A DNA stretch of 64,000 nt from Hoplostethus atlanticus (GCA_034670405.1 JAXDDX010000002.1:5919501-5983500), one strand, 5' to 3'. Counted from the first letter of the stretch, positions 35,340 to 50,500 are shown. Notes: generated from the sequence alone by a model not told the origin. Program-made: numbers and translations.

Positions 35340-36903
35340 GTAAGCCACGGAAACTATAAAAAAACATTATTTGTGAATTGTTGCGCTCTTCATTAGGCGT
35401 GTTGACAACAAAACAGTCTATGAGGCAGACTACACGTGGAGAGGGGTTGCATAACGGTTCAGTAAGTTTTGGTTGTTGTTCACAACATTTATCAGAGATT
35501 TAAAATAGGTCTGAGGTTGGGTGCTGGGGGTAATGCATCCCAGATCCTGGAGTAGAGGCTGACAACTGAAAAACTGAAGAGTAAAGTGGTTTTTGAAGAC
35601 CAAACCAGCAAAAAAATAACAGTAAAAAAGTAGAGAAAATTACAAATGTCTCAGACTATGGCTTATCAATGTGGGTGTGTCACCTCAAGTCAGCTGGGGT
35701 GAAAATCTGCACAACACTGATAAAGTCCACTGCCTGCTGTGTGTGATAGGGATCATTTCTCTCATAAATACTTTACAGTCCAAGTCAACTTTTACTACCA
35801 ATAGGCGAGTTATTGCTTTTTTCCCTAAATTGTTAAACTATTTACTTCAAATAAGCATACTACACAAAAGATACCACACCTACACTGACGGAAAACAACT
35901 ACAGTAACTGTATAATACATTTTACACAATACAAATGTCACAAAAGATTCTCACTGAAATGCTCACCCTGGACTGCAACATCAAATCCTGTGTTAAATTC
36001 CATGTGTAATATTATATAAAACATTATAGTGATCCCCATGGAAATTATAGGAATATTATAGTGACACCAGAGGGGATAGAAATGCCATAAAAATGGTCAC
36101 TATAAACTCACTATTGAGTCCACAGTTGCCCATGTAGGATTGTTTTTTTTTTTTAGAATATTACAGTGATCATTTTGTTGGGATGGGAATGGCCTTTGCA
36201 CATAGGGATATGTGCAAGCCAATGCTACTTTCCTATAAGATTTATTTCTCATTGATGACCCAGTAATTGACCAGTATGTCAGTCGGTGCTCAGCAAAAGC
36301 CTAGTTTGTGCGTCCACGTTGAAGGCATAGCTGAGGTATTACATCACTTCAGTGACCACAGAGCTTTCTTTTCCCTACTCTAAACAATGTCCACTGTAGG
36401 GACGCGCTAAACAATGCAAAGGACATAGCATGGAAGGAACCCTCGTATCTCTGACAACTGCCCAAACCCCATCCAGTAAATATTCAACTTCACCAGCAAT
36501 CCCCACAAATGCTGAATCTCTCCTGTTTTTTTTGGCTCCCTTTCCTTTATTGTTCCTACTCTGTGAGCTGAGAACAGATGGTGGGTGTGTGTGTGTGTGT
36601 GGGGGGGGGGTGGTCTGATAGAGTTGACATCAGTTCCTCCGCTCTGTCCCACTCCACTGTGTTTATCTATCAACTGTGGAATTTGAACCATTCTTCCTTG
36701 GGGTGAGGCCCGTCCCTCCGTCTGCCCCTGCTCCGTGGAATAGGTCGTCTCCAGAGGAGGCTGGGAGTGTGTTGGTAACTGGGGCTTTCCAGTGGGGTTA
36801 CGCACCAAACATTCCTGGCTGCTGGATGGCGGGCTAGTGGGCCAACTCTGCACAGCTGGGAGCCATATAAGATGCTGTGTCTTTGTGTAATGAGAAAAAT
36901 CTC

Positions 36904-36904
36904 A

Positions 36905-36953
<49 letters not shown>
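36904..36953. repeat. (CA)n microsatellite
   Basis: About 25 CA units. Confidence 0.95.
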
Positions 36954-36954
<1 letters not shown>

Positions 36955-37279
36955 GAGTCTGTTTCCAGCCCACACCTCCGCTCAACTGGGCCCCAAATGA
37001 CTGGGGGCTGGTGGATGTGTGGGGAGGATTGTGTGTGTGTGTGTGTGTGTGTATGCATTTCTGTGTTTATAAAGTGTCATACTAAAGTGATGCAAGAGGA
37101 GGCATAGATACGCACACACACACATGCACATGCACACACATACCCTTGGGCACCCACACAGGCATTTACTCATAAAAAAGCAACAACTAACAAACGGAGA
37201 CTCACAGAGTCACCAAACAACAGTGTCTTCTTCTCCTTGCTGCACCACATGATGTTTGTCCACTTTAAATAAGTTTTGG

Positions 37280-37280
<1 letters not shown>

Positions 37281-37337
<57 letters not shown>
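37281..37337. repeat. (GA)n microsatellite
   Basis: About 28 GA units; the open frames reading RERERE across it are artefacts. Confidence 0.95.
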
Positions 37338-37338
<1 letters not shown>

Positions 37339-38102
37339 CAAGTGATTGTGCGGGTGATGGCAATCGTACAGTTTGTCTTTCTCTCTTTTTTTCTCTCTCT
37401 TATTGGCTGCCTCTATGGTTGTTTTTTAAACAGGGTGTCCGTGTGCAAAGAATGTGTTTGCAGGAGCAGAAAGCCGAGTGAGAGAAGGGTAAGTTAAGGA
37501 CGGGAAAGCTGGCCTCCCGAGTAAGGAGCAGAGATGAGAAGATTCAAAGAGGTGAAATGACAAGAAAAGAGAAGAGCACAGAAAGAAGGGGAGAGAGGGG
37601 AGTAGTAGAGAGAGAAAAGAGAAGGTTTGAAAGTGAATAAGAGGAGAAGAGAGGCGTGGAGAGTGGAGAAGAGGGAGGGAAGGAGGCGTGCAGATCCTGA
37701 GGAAGAGGGACACGAAGGGGTTCTGGCTGAGGGGAAACAAGAGCAGCACAGGCTGAGAGAGCTGGTGAGAGAGAAAGAGAGGGAAAGAGAGAGAAAGAGA
37801 GAGAAAGAGAGAGAAAGAGAGAGGAAGTGTCAGGCGTTAGATCGCTTACGATATGATATATCACAAGACAAAACATGTTGCTTTAACCCTCTTTCACCAC
37901 AGATGATGTCCATATTTCCTCTTCTAAGTTTGAACAGATGGAACATGGAAATGAAAATAGGAACAGCTAGTAAACACTCCCCTGCTCTTCCTGGAGCATA
38001 CCTGCTCAACATCCTCAGCTCTTCCCGAAGTGATTCCTCATGTACGGATCCTTTGAACATCTGTCCGAACTTCCTCTAATGTGGTAGCCACTGCTGTGTG
38101 AC

Positions 38103-38103
38103 A

Positions 38104-38154
<51 letters not shown>
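38103..38154. repeat. (TC)n microsatellite
   Basis: About 25 TC units. Confidence 0.95.
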
Positions 38155-38157
<3 letters not shown>

Positions 38158-38961
38158 ACTACTATGAAGTCAAACACACACACACTTATGCATAGCCAGA
38201 CAGTTCATGTGTGGGGCAACGTGCTGCGTGTGTGTGTGATGAGAGACATGTGGATAAGGAGGTGTTGTGCAGCCAGTGGGGACAAGACAGGGCAGGGCCA
38301 GAGAGGGGAGGAGGGGGAGAAGAGTTAGGAGAGCTTGTTGATCTCAGGCCAGGGTCCTCTGTCCCTGGACGCTCAGGCAGCTCCAGGCAGGGCCGAGGTC
38401 AGGGCCTGACAGGGTGTCCTGTACAGAGATCCAGGGTGACCGTACAGATAGGACGGCTTATTACACAACTTCACTGTTGACAGAGTATGGGGAAAGAGTT
38501 CTGATCTTTCAACAGAGGTTTCAACAGAGCTAAAATACTCTTTTTTTTTGGTCTTGCCAAGATTTCAGTCCTGCCCCGTCCTGATGTAGATTTTAATAAA
38601 TCTTCAGCCAAGGCTTCCAAGGCCAGTGTAGACAGTTATAAACTATCTAAATGTAGCCCTTCTGTGGCCTGGATATGAAATGAAGGCAACATTTACCTAT
38701 TAAGATAACTTTCACATCTTCAATTTTCATCTTATATCTCTCAAAGCGCATACACTCCCTTGTCCTGTGTGTCCCCCACCCTGCCCGGGGCACATTTTCT
38801 CCATTGCATGGCAGTGTATGGGAAACAAAAACCTCAAAATTTATCCAAAAGAAAAGAAAATGGTGGATTGATAACAAACAGCATTGGACTGATTCGTCCT
38901 GCGAGGGGTTCTGAGGCTTTAGGTTAGGAAAAACAGTTTAAGTCCACATTAAACAAGTCTG

Positions 38962-39003
<42 letters not shown>

Positions 39004-40429
39004 ACTTTTAATCTATAACATAACGGGATTGGTGGTATTGTTTTCCACTCTTTGACACATAAGCACTTGAATATTTGCTTCTGCGGCCCTGACATGAGTT
39101 TGATATGCCCAAATATATATCACTCACTGAGTTCATAATTGTGGGTGCTTGCATGTGTGTGCATGTGTTTGTGTTTGCTGTTTGGCACTGGTTAGCGCTT
39201 CATGCCACAGACACTGAAAGGAGCTGCTCGGGAGGCTTGACTGTACACTCCTCTATTTATGTGCATGTGTGTGTGTGCTTATGTGTTGTATAATGGCGGT
39301 GTGGATGTATCTTTCTAATAAATATATCTTCCTGTGTGTGTGTGTGTGATTACGGGTGCATATTTTTGTATCTGTGCAACTCTGTGTATGTGATTTGATC
39401 CCTGGGTGCCTCTTTCTTTAGCGTCTGCTCCTCTCATTTGTGGCAGAAAGCCGATCCCTCTGGGTGAGATGGCTCCACAGTCATATGACTGAGGATATGC
39501 CAACAGTGAACGCGCGAGTGTGTGTGCTTGTGCTGGAATCGCAGATTGCATCTCACACCATAGGAAGGTGTCTGAGTGTTCTATTTTGGCGTGCGTGCGT
39601 GTGGGTATATATATATGTGTGTGTGTGCACATGGTGGGGTGGAGGGGTGTAGGCGTCTAGTTATAAGAAGCTTCAGCTGCAGGACGTACGCTGGGTGGTT
39701 GACCAAGACACCACACCCTAGCGACTGTCTGTATGGGACCACACACTCCCATATGTCTGGTTTCTGTGCTGTTCACACGCCTCACTAATCTCTGGTCTCT
39801 CTCTCTTTTTTGTTTTTCTTTGGTTGTCTTTCTCTTTACCTTCCTGCTTGCTGCTTTGTTGTCTGCCTGCCTTCCCGTAGTCACAACAACTCGCATCCCA
39901 TCATACACCTCCAGTGGCTGCGGCTTTCATTAAATCAGAATTAAGAAACCCCTCTGTCGCCAGCGGTGGTTGTCTGTGAGGGGGGGAGACAGAGAGACAG
40001 ACAGGAGCGAGAGAGAGTGTGTGTGTTTTATTTTTTGTTTGTCAAAGAGAGAGTGTGACAAAGATAAATTCTGGGTAGAGTCACTGTGCCTCGCCTCACT
40101 TACTCTCATCCAGACGGTCTCATTTCTGTGTTCCAGCGTAGGAGAAGCTGACTGCTGATGTTAATGGGGCACTTCCAAATGAAATGGGGAACCATAGTTT
40201 GGTGTTTTCTTCACTCTTACAGCAAAGCTTTCACTACTCGATGTTAAACCTCATCTTTTATCCCTCTGACATAGATGTCTGTTTTAGTGGGCAGTTGCTG
40301 GCATTGTACCCAGAGGGCGTCTCTACTCTCTGATTGCTCTCGTCATACACTTTCCTCTTTCCCTGCCCGTTCCCAGCAAATTCTGCATGGGAAAATCTAA
40401 GAAGAGATCTTATATTTATAACTTTTATG

Positions 40430-40910
40430 TCTCTTAGACACAAATGCTGTGTCTAAAAAAAACACTTGTAACACTAAGATGAGAGCAACGGCATTTTCTC
40501 CTATTTCTCAAATTCAACTCAGGAGAAACAACCTCATAACAGCTCATGTTAATCTCACTCTGATCAAAACAAGTGATCTCTAAATGATCTGAGATCAGTG
40601 TCATTTAACTCTCCTGAATATGTAACCATGAGATTAGAGACAGATCTCAAAGAAAACTCAATACTGTGGCATTTTCCTATTGAAGCCATGGGGCCAATAG
40701 CCATATAGTAGGAGCTTATTATCATTATACAGTATATGTCACATGTTAGCATCTTCACATTGATCTCATAAAGTCACAAGAATCTCTCTCTGTTGTCTCC
40801 TCATTGCTCCTGAGGGGGTTTCAGGAGAAACATTTCAGATGAAGGTGATCACATGATGAGACAAACTTGAGATCTCCCCTATTTCTCAGGAGATGGAGAA
40901 AAGACAAGTC
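40430..40910. repeat. GAGATC/GATCTC-rich segment, possible MITE
   Basis: Many GAGATC/GATCTC palindrome halves occur in ~480 bp, for example TGATCTC...GAGATCA at 40573-40598. The two similar phrases TCTCCTATTTCTCAAATTC and TCTCCCCTATTTCTCAGGAG sit near the two ends, and a perfect 9 bp hairpin (TTAGACACA / TGTGTCTAA) lies at 40434-40456. The composition differs from its neighbours. The element type is not established. Confidence 0.3.
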
Positions 40911-41504
40911 TGAGCAAAAAGGTTTTCCTCTGGGTCATTATCATCAGAGGTATGATGCACCGCAGACTCTCACAAACACAAACCCATCAACAGACACACA
41001 CACACACACACACTCGCAAAGACACAGACAGAAACACGTATGAACCCCTGAACCCACAGACACTGGCAGACACACGTAACCATAGACCATAAAACATATA
41101 TACACATACCTATACTCTCTCTCTCTCTCTCTGTCTGTGTGTCTGTGTATTTGTCTCTCTCTCTCTACTCGCAAGATCTGGAGGCTTAAAACTAATCTGT
41201 AGTGAGAGAAACACCTAAGGGTGCCATTCCTGCTAATCAGGGTCAGACCAGTTTCATTGTTGGCCAAGCCACCCATTAAACCACCAGATTTTTAATGTGT
41301 GATTGTGTTTGTGTATGTGTGTGTGTGTGTGTGTGCATGCATGCAAGTGTGACTGTATATGCCTGTCAGTGTCGTTGTTAAGGTGTTTCCCCTCATATCT
41401 ATTTTTATATTCAAAGTATTGCCTTTGTCCTCGTAATCACCCACATTCCTTGTGAAAGAGGGCGGCCGCTTTTTACAGTTTCAGGAGGCTGATGCAACCT
41501 GACT

Positions 41505-41541
<37 letters not shown>

Positions 41542-42043
41542 TGAATCAGACAGGTTAACCCTGCAAGTTGTGGATGAGAGCTCTGTCATCATCATCACAG
41601 GCAGTGTTTGTCTGACTCTGACTGGTTTCTGTGGTCTGCTCCCACGCGAATTCAGCTTTCATCTATTTTCAGTTTTTGTAAAGTACAGGAACTTACTCTT
41701 TGTTCAAACAAATCGAAGACAACTTCTGGATAAACTCTATAGTTTCATTGTATCTTTCTTCAATAAATGACCATATTATACGAATGGAATTCAGGCTAAC
41801 CTTCACTGATACCAATATCATCTTCCCAAAATCCGATACTTCGATATTTGATACAATAGGAAACAACGCCATGTGTTGTCACAAAGAATACCATTATGTC
41901 ATACAATCTGAGTTGGAATGTTTGGGTCATCACAGTTCAAGGGTATCACATTGAAAAGTGGGAAAATATGTGAGTTATACCTTGTCTCTGTTTATGCCGT
42001 GTTCATCTGAGGACAGACAATTCTTAATTGTCCATACAGTCTG

Positions 42044-42077
<34 letters not shown>

Positions 42078-44759
42078 CCTCTGTATCTCACCAGGTTACA
42101 TCACTCTTATTTCAACATAAATATTTAATCATTATCATCAATATCATTACTATTTAATGTCATGTACTTGAGGCTACTTAAGTCCAATGCATTTCTAAAC
42201 AGATGTAATGTTATGCAGACATATTGACTATTGAGTGTTGAGTAAAATATTAAATATTGAGTGTTTTTATGCTCCATTATGGCTATTATGGCTTTCTATT
42301 TGATTTTTTCTTTCCTTGCCATTTAATGCTTAATAATACAACAGTACCTCATAACATCCAAACTAACTGTACAGTAATTGTGCAGGATGTTTTGAAGTGT
42401 GTATCATCTGAACATTTCTCTGCTTTGAATGACCTCTGTTCACAATTGGTTTGGATTAGCTGGGTTGTTCAGTAATGCACCATCCAAAAGAGCCCCCTGC
42501 TCTTTGCCCTTATTTGAACGATTAAAGCCTATGCGGCCGCATTGCAGCTTGGCAGGTGAATGTCATGTGGTCACAGTGTGCGGTCACCATTGTATCCCAT
42601 TGAGAGCACCATGCCATTGCGCAACAGTGCGGAAATAACTGGACACCAGTATAGATTTTTCCATCCCACTATTTTAGGATGCCTACTGACTGTGCATAGT
42701 GTATCAGACTTGGATAGAATGAATTGGGTGGAGCTCTGTATGTGTGTGTGTGTGCATGTATGCGTGTGTGTGTGTCTGTGTGCACACGTGCGTGCGCGAG
42801 TGTGCGTGCATGCTTGTGTTGGACTTGTGCGTTGAACTCTCTTTTGATTTCAATGGATCCAAGCAGTGTGTATGCTGTTGCATTTGAAGGTATATTTGTG
42901 TTTACATGAGTGCAATACAATATAAGGAACTTTAACGAACAGAGCAGCACAAATGAACAAACAACATGCAGGCTATTTGGAGTAAACACAACAAAGGCCT
43001 TTCCTGTTATGCGGTGGGAGAATGGCTCACTGTAAGGTCGTCTGTTTGCCTCTCTGTATTTCAGTCTGTCTGTCTGTTTCTCTTACACACTTCCATTCTA
43101 GCCCTTGTTCACCCTCCCCTCCCTTTCCTCCTCTCTATTCCAGTATCGGAGCACTCCAGTCTGTTTTAAAGGCCTATAGTGTACTGTGCAGAGTGTACTG
43201 GGTCTGTGTACTGACTGTGTGCAGTGTGATCTCGGCAGGACTACAGCTCTGCTTCTCTGTGCCAGACTGAAGTCCAGAGGTGTTTGGCTTGGCCTGACTC
43301 TCTGTTTGATCAGGCTGTTTCTGGATTACTGACTGACCTATGTTAAGGCCAAATCACATCTCTCTCTCTCTCCTCTACTGTACTCTACCATTTTCCCATT
43401 ACCCCTACCCATCCACCGGGTTACAGTCACACTAGTCATAATTTTGTTCCATTTCAACCTTCAATCCATTTCAATCAGGTTTTTTCTTTTTTTATAAATC
43501 TAGCTATATGATTGCTTTTACTGTTCTCTTATTTTCCCTTTTTCCGTTTCATACAAGCGTGTTCATGTATTAAAAGATGGGCAATATAGCAACTTAGACC
43601 AGATCTTTCTGTCTTGTGTCATATTGCACCAAAGGGGAATGACAGCTCCATTTACCCTCTCTCTCTCCCCCCTTTCCTCTTTGTTCATCTCAACACCAGC
43701 CCCAGGTTTATTCTGATACATCCTCACCAGAGTGTGAGAGCGTCTGAGGTTCAGAAAGGTTACCAACATACCCAACATCACCACACGTAGCAATGGGGTG
43801 TTAATGCTCAGTAACCTGGTGCATGTATGCAGGAAAGACCATTTGACAGATTACAGACTACATCCGCGTCGACCACCCCGGTACTGACCTGTCGGGGTCA
43901 ATAATGGGTTGGTTGCTGAGGTTATAAATAGGATAATCTCTTACAGTACTGTATACAGTGCTGCGTGGGATGATGTTGCCAATGTTGATAAACTGTCTGA
44001 AGTTTTGGCATGATTAAGCCATCTCTGCAGGGTTAGTTGAGTCTTACTTAAGAGCGTGGATGCAGTCAGCTAGCTTAGCAAGCAGAGCCGTCCTTCTCTT
44101 ACACGGACTAATAAAAGTAAAAACCTCATTTCCAATCCATGTCACTTTTCCTTGATCTCTCAAGTAACAGTGTATCAGGGAGATCCTGGAAAAAATACCT
44201 AAATCTGAATGTAGCCCATGATAAGCTCCTCCCTGATCCCTGCTGATGGATTTACTAAAGGACATATCAAAAGAGGTTAATAGGGAGTATGTCTGATGGA
44301 TTAAATCAATTTAAAACTGGCATTGAATCCATAGAGGGTCTGGGGTGTTAAGTGTTGTGAACCTAATCAAAGGTGAAATAGAGAACATGTTCAGTGGATT
44401 ACACTTGTTAAACTTGTTCAAGGCATGACATGGCAGAGACGTTTGACATTGTTATGCCCTCTACAGTGGTAGCACGTTCTGCCATCATGCATCTATCCTG
44501 CAGCCATCCTCCATTAATAGTGTTTCGGTGCCTGTTGCAGTTGAATCCTCTGGGTGTCAGATCATTCCTTGCACCTTCTGAGTGCTAAAAACAGAATTCA
44601 ATTTGATTAATTCACTGTAAAAGTGGGTACCTGCAGATAGAGAAAATACTGAGTTTTGTGCTCCTTACATCTGGCTGACCTAGTTTCCATACATACACTT
44701 CATACCACACTGATTATTATTTGTCTCACCTGACTGAGTTAGTTAGGTTCCCACTGTAT

Positions 44760-45160
44760 GGCATGCCCCAGGCCTCAGCTCTCTCGCCGTAGCTCTCTAG
44801 CCTCAGTCCCGATGCTATTCCTGGTTCTAGTCCTGAGTCCAAGCCCCAAACTCTAGCCCAACCCTGGTCCCAGCCCCAGGCCTCTCCTTTAGCACTAGTC
44901 CCAGCCCTTAGCCCTTAGCCTAAGACCCAGCGCCTGCCTTTGCTGCTGGCGTTGGTCCCCCTCCCTATCCTAACTCCTGTCCTCAGCTTTTCAGTCTTAC
45001 TTCTGCTCCAACTCTGGTCGCGTGTTCATCTCCATGGCACTGACTCCCCATTTCCACAACTGTTTCCGTCTCAACACCAACCCCGACCCCATTTCCAGCC
45101 AGAGCCCTGGCCTAAGCTCCTACCCCATCTCCATCCCTCATGCTGTCCTCAGCCTTCCAT
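44760..45160. repeat. Degenerate C-rich minisatellite-like tract
   Basis: Irregular iteration of short units such as AGTCCCAGCCC, TCTAGCCC and AGCCCTTAG over ~400 bp, strongly C-rich on plus. Open frames within it follow from the composition. Confidence 0.45.
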
Positions 45161-47543
45161 ACTAACTAGTAACTCCACCAAGCCTCTTAACTGGCTCAGT
45201 ACACACTTCACAAAGTAATTAAGGTGATGTTTCACTTTCCATTAGCAGCACTATTTAGCACACTCGCCTCCTTATGGGTCAACCATGAAGAGTGATCCAC
45301 AGAATAGCCATCCCAGGAACCATATTTGTCAAGCCAATTTCCGTTTATTTCAGTCTTCACTCATTGTTTGAGAACCTACTGTAGTCCAAGCCCATACATC
45401 TCATGCATATACAAACTGAAGTGGAACAGGCCCCGCCCCACAAATTCTGTTAAGTTCTAAGAGGTTTGGGTTTAAATATGGCTGATTTTCCCGCAAAGTG
45501 AAATCTCACTTTAAGGGTTTGGACCAGCAGCTGAAGAGAGCCTTAATAAGATTAGCACTGCCACTTGACAGCCACAGCTTAAGAGGCACCTCTGCTGACC
45601 TGTGTGTCCCTGTCCAGCAGAGAAAGGATGTGCATGTGTGTGTGTGTGTGTGTGTGTGTTTGTGTGTGTGTGTAAAAGAGTGAAATATTGTGAGATTGTG
45701 TTTGGCCTGTTAATTTGTACATGCATACCTATCTATACGTATGAGCAGATGCAAAAGATAAAAGTAGCTCTCTGTGTGTGTGTATGTGTGTATGTGCGTG
45801 CGTGGGTATGGGTGTGTGTGTGTACGTGATCTTGTGCATGTGGCTCTCTATAATAAGACATGCCTGTACAACCTCAGTCCCCTCCAGTCAGAACACAGAC
45901 AGGAGAGCAGATTTGTGCCACTCAAGAATTTAGAGCAACCACTAACCCTAACCTGCATGCCTCTCCAGGCACTCTCCTGTCTTAGGCTGTGATTTGGAAA
46001 ACACGGGCTTGTTATTACAGGAAAGGATTTCGAACAACACAACAAGATAACAAGTTACTGAGCAAAATGTCCATGGAATCACTGGAATCTCTCACCAAAG
46101 TGTTCCCTACTTAGCACTGAGAGGTGTTTTAGCTGGCATTTGAGGCCAAGCCAGACCCAGGCTCTTGAGGACTGCATGGCCACAGGGTAGCTGGGCATGG
46201 GCTTGGATGGTGGCAGAGGTGCTGGTGGTAGTAAGGCAGTGCCAGATGCCACATCATGACTCTAAATGGGCAGCTCTGGCAGTCTGAGGGCATCGAGTTA
46301 AGGAGGGGGAAGGATGGGCAGCGCTGTGTGCTTATTCATCCCAGGCACTGCGTGGCAAATGCCAAGCGCCACTCTGAGAAACATTAAAGTTGGCATTAAT
46401 ATCATAATCCGATGTCTGGTTTTGCTCAGGCAGACAGGAGGCAGTTAAACACAGAGAACTCCATCTACTAACCCCCCACCTTCCCTCTGCACCACCGAAT
46501 AACCCCCGTCCTTCCCTCCGATTCTACCGCAACCATTCCCACCTCCATCCAGCCAGCACCCCATGACCCCAAACCACTCCATCCCCCAAGCCCCTCCATC
46601 CCCTCGGCCACTTTACATTCCCCACATACTCCACCGTGACAGCCCATCATCACCAGCGCTGACTTGACCTGATCATTCATCAGTATTATAGTCACTGAAC
46701 TGGGCTTTTATCTGCAGCCAGAGAGTAAAAGATTGAAAGTCATTCCGCACGCTATGGTAACAGGGGGAAAGGATGTTCATCTGTCAAACGCAAAGTTCCT
46801 TTAATAATCTATTCTCATTGGAAATAATCTACCCCTGCCCAAAAAAATAGCACAAAACCTTAAGAAATTGTAGGTCCGTAAGTCATTTACTCCATAGCAC
46901 AGTGTTTCTCTTTCTGTCGTGGATGATGCGGAGTGATGTGTCTTCATTAGGATATAATGAGCTAGCAACAGCTGGCCACACACACACAGCTGTCCAACTG
47001 ACTGTAGATAAGACAGCCTACTGATAATGTAGCAAGTAAACAATATTTCTGGCCTCTGGCTCTTTCTCTCAGGCCTTATCTAGCGTTGAATGTTTTTCCA
47101 CTTAAACTCACACTCTGCTAACATGCCGAATAGACCGGCTGCAACAAAAACACACTCCAGTTCCATGCCAGGGTGCCAGCTCTGCCACACATCTCAACCA
47201 CTTCTCTGTGTCAAACTGTGTGTGTGTGTGTGTGTGTGTGAGTGAGCTAGAGATCGAGAGAGAGTAGAGATCAGAGAGAGTATGTGTGTTTGTGTGTCAG
47301 TGCATTTCTTTGTCTCGAATTTCACTTCTTCTACTACTGTTCATTTAGGCATACCAGCGCAAGTCTTTCCCACGTCACTTCACCTTGCCCTCCAGTCATT
47401 CCATTGTCACCCTTGACCTTTGACCTCTGAATTTCTTTCCCAGGGGAATAATATGACATTTTTCTCCTCTGCAAACTAAAACATGTCCCAAAATCGTCAT
47501 CCCAAACAAACTAACAAACTATCTTATGCTGTAGATGTACATA

Positions 47544-47584
<41 letters not shown>

Positions 47585-50500
47585 CAGGGTTGAAGTGAAA
47601 ATCAAATCTCTGATACTGTTATCGGTACCATGGTGCTGAAAGACTGTTTTGAAGACCCACTGCAGCTCTGACCTACTTGTGTCAGTGTACAAGGCTGCAT
47701 GTAGACTGTTTCACATTGTGTGTGTGTGTTGCATTTGCGTGTGCATGTGTGTGTTGTGTGTGTTAGACAGCACTTGGGATGGTGTGTGTTTTAGGCAAAC
47801 TCTCTGTGGAAGCGGGGAGTGTGAGAAGCTGGGTGTTTTGACAGCTTTAGAACAGTTCCAGTACAGTGTTGGGGTAGGGGGTGCGCGGGGGCTGTGGGAT
47901 ATTTGGGTGAACTGGAGGGGTGAGAATAGGGTCAGTGGATGAGTGGACGGGGGGCACTGAGCTGAGTGGAAGGGTTTCATTCCAAAATGCTAGAAATCCA
48001 TTTTAAGAAAATAAAAAAAGACACCTGATATTCACTGCTCAATATTTTAAAAACACAACTGGTGATGTCATCTAAAATCATACTATGTGAGGCCAAAGGT
48101 TTTTAGTTACCTCGAAACATCAATAATAATCTGTAGATCATTTTGTAAGAGTAGGTGTCCCATTTTTTTTATTCATTTCAATTTAACCCTTCCCAAATTG
48201 AAGAGAGAGATGAAGGCAAGATGGAAGTACTGAGAACGGGAGAAAACAGGGTATAAAGATAGAAGAAGAAGTGTGGATGGAAGTTTTGGGGGGTGGAGGG
48301 TAGATAAGATGTAGTGACAAGCACATCCATGTATATGTGTGTTTAAATGTGCGTGTGTTTATTGATATATTGAGACAAAATAGACATTTTACCATTTGGA
48401 AGAATAATATTCTCAGCCATGTCACTCATGGATATGAAGGTTGTTTCCCGTGGTTATGTGTCCTCCTGAGGCTGACGTCAGTGAGAGCCTGGTTCAGGTC
48501 CTGTGCCCTCGTGTAGCTAAAGGATGGATGAACACATTTATTATTCTGCCCTCGCAATTGGGTGTCTAAGCAAGGCTAGACAGATAGCTAACAAAACTCC
48601 AATAAACTTCCAAGAGCATGGGTTTACTGAAAGTGTATCTGTAAAACTGAAAAGGAAAACAAACAAAGGTACAGCATTATTGTCTCATATAGAATATATT
48701 TTCTACATGGAATGTGTCACAAACACAACAAGTAGCAACCCAGAAAATTATAATGGCAAAATATACAGGTAAGTACAGTAAATAGTGTAGCTTTAGCTTA
48801 GACTTGACATAGCTTGGATAGGCTAAGCCATGAGCTAGTTACGGTAGCTAGCAACATCAAGCTATTAACAACAAATTCAATTTCTTTCAACACATTTTCC
48901 TTATATCATTCATTAACAGGCCTTTGTACTTAGAGACATATCTACTCCAAGGTTTGGACGTAATGAAAAGCAACAATAGCTGCATGCACACTGCTGCCTG
49001 ACCCCTGCTTGAGTCTGAGAACATGAAGAACGCACAAAACAAGCTTAACTGTCTGAGCAGTACCTAGAAACACCAGCAGGAGTCACTGTTCAAACAACTG
49101 GCTAGGATCAGAACATTTATAATTTATCAAAACCAACCATTTGATTTCTCTCTGAGGAGAATGGGGCAGAGAAGTTCACCTCATGATTTGTAATCAGTCA
49201 TAGCCTGAGACTAAACAAAACTTATGAATTCATTTCTGTTCACAGATAGATTGATAGAGCATTGGATAGAAATGGAGATTTATTGAGCTTCAGCAAGATG
49301 TTTTTAATGAAATGAATGAATTTGATCTTGCCAATCCTTCCTAAAAACTTGAGGAGCATTGTACGTTGCTGAATATGGCTGACTAAACTGAATTCTTGTC
49401 CAAAGGCCAGTACACTCCTTGTCACTGTGGTCATGTCAGCCAAAGAGTGATCTCAGCTCATTCTCCCAACTTTAATCTCACCAACGTGTAAAGGCTAGGG
49501 GGAGTATAATTCCCACACAGTTAATAAAAGAGCGATAAAGCTTAGAAACAAAGCCAAATAGTCCCTTTCGTACTACAGTTGCTGAAAAGGCCAGACATCA
49601 CCTCAGCCTATGCTCTCACAAATACACCTCACTGACAAAGGGGCTGTCTCTCCAGATTTCAAAGCCCTCTCAGTGGCAGTGCCGTCGAACCCCTGCTTTC
49701 TCCAGCAGCATTCCAACCCATCATTCATGCTGGTTCATTCTGGCCATGCCAGTCGGGTCAGGGGGCATGGTTTTCTCAGGGCTTCAAGACTACACTGGTC
49801 AAATATAAAATCGTCATCTCCGCTTCTTTCACTGCCCAATTAGTGTGTATTTGTGGTGTTCCGTGCCATGCATGTACAGTATGTTTACAGGGCTACAGTG
49901 AATGCCACCAAAGGTCAAATATTTTTTCCTACATATGCTTGTCTACCCATGGTCTGGTATAACATGATCATGGCTTCATTCGCCTCTTTCACTCTTGGCA
50001 TGTAGTCTACCTCAGCCATTGGCATAATGTAGCTGTGGGAACAGAGGTTTAAGTCATATCAACAGCTAACCATCACCCAGCCTCCTTTGTGTCAGAGCAA
50101 CCAGTACCACATTCTACCAGTAGATGTCTGTCTTCAGTCTTTGTGGTCCATACTTTTAAGGGGATTCCACGTGCCCAAACACTGCAAAATGCCCTAATGG
50201 AATGGAAAGATAAAGTGTTATCTAAAAAAGCTCCACCTTCATATCTTATCTCAAATTATGGGAATGAATACAATGAGAGGCTGAAACTGGAATCAAAAGA
50301 ATGTTCCTGTCCAAAAACATGATTGGGCAAAGCTCCAGCATACCAGCATGTTATTTACACAGGTATTTAAGTTTCATTTAAACATTATTTCGATGTTGTC
50401 AGAATAGTTAAATGTTTTTCTTTCTTGGCAGCATGGTGACATTTTTCCCCCTGTGGCCCAGTTTAACATTCCAGGATTGAATTCCCAGACATTGAGGTCT

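Noticed and set aside
36407-36853. Minus-strand frame of 148 residues
   Set aside because: It crosses a GT/G repeat (TH-rich run) and matches no family.
37627-38079. Frame rich in RERE/KEKERE
   Set aside because: A translation of GAGAAAGA microsatellite, not a coiled-coil gene.
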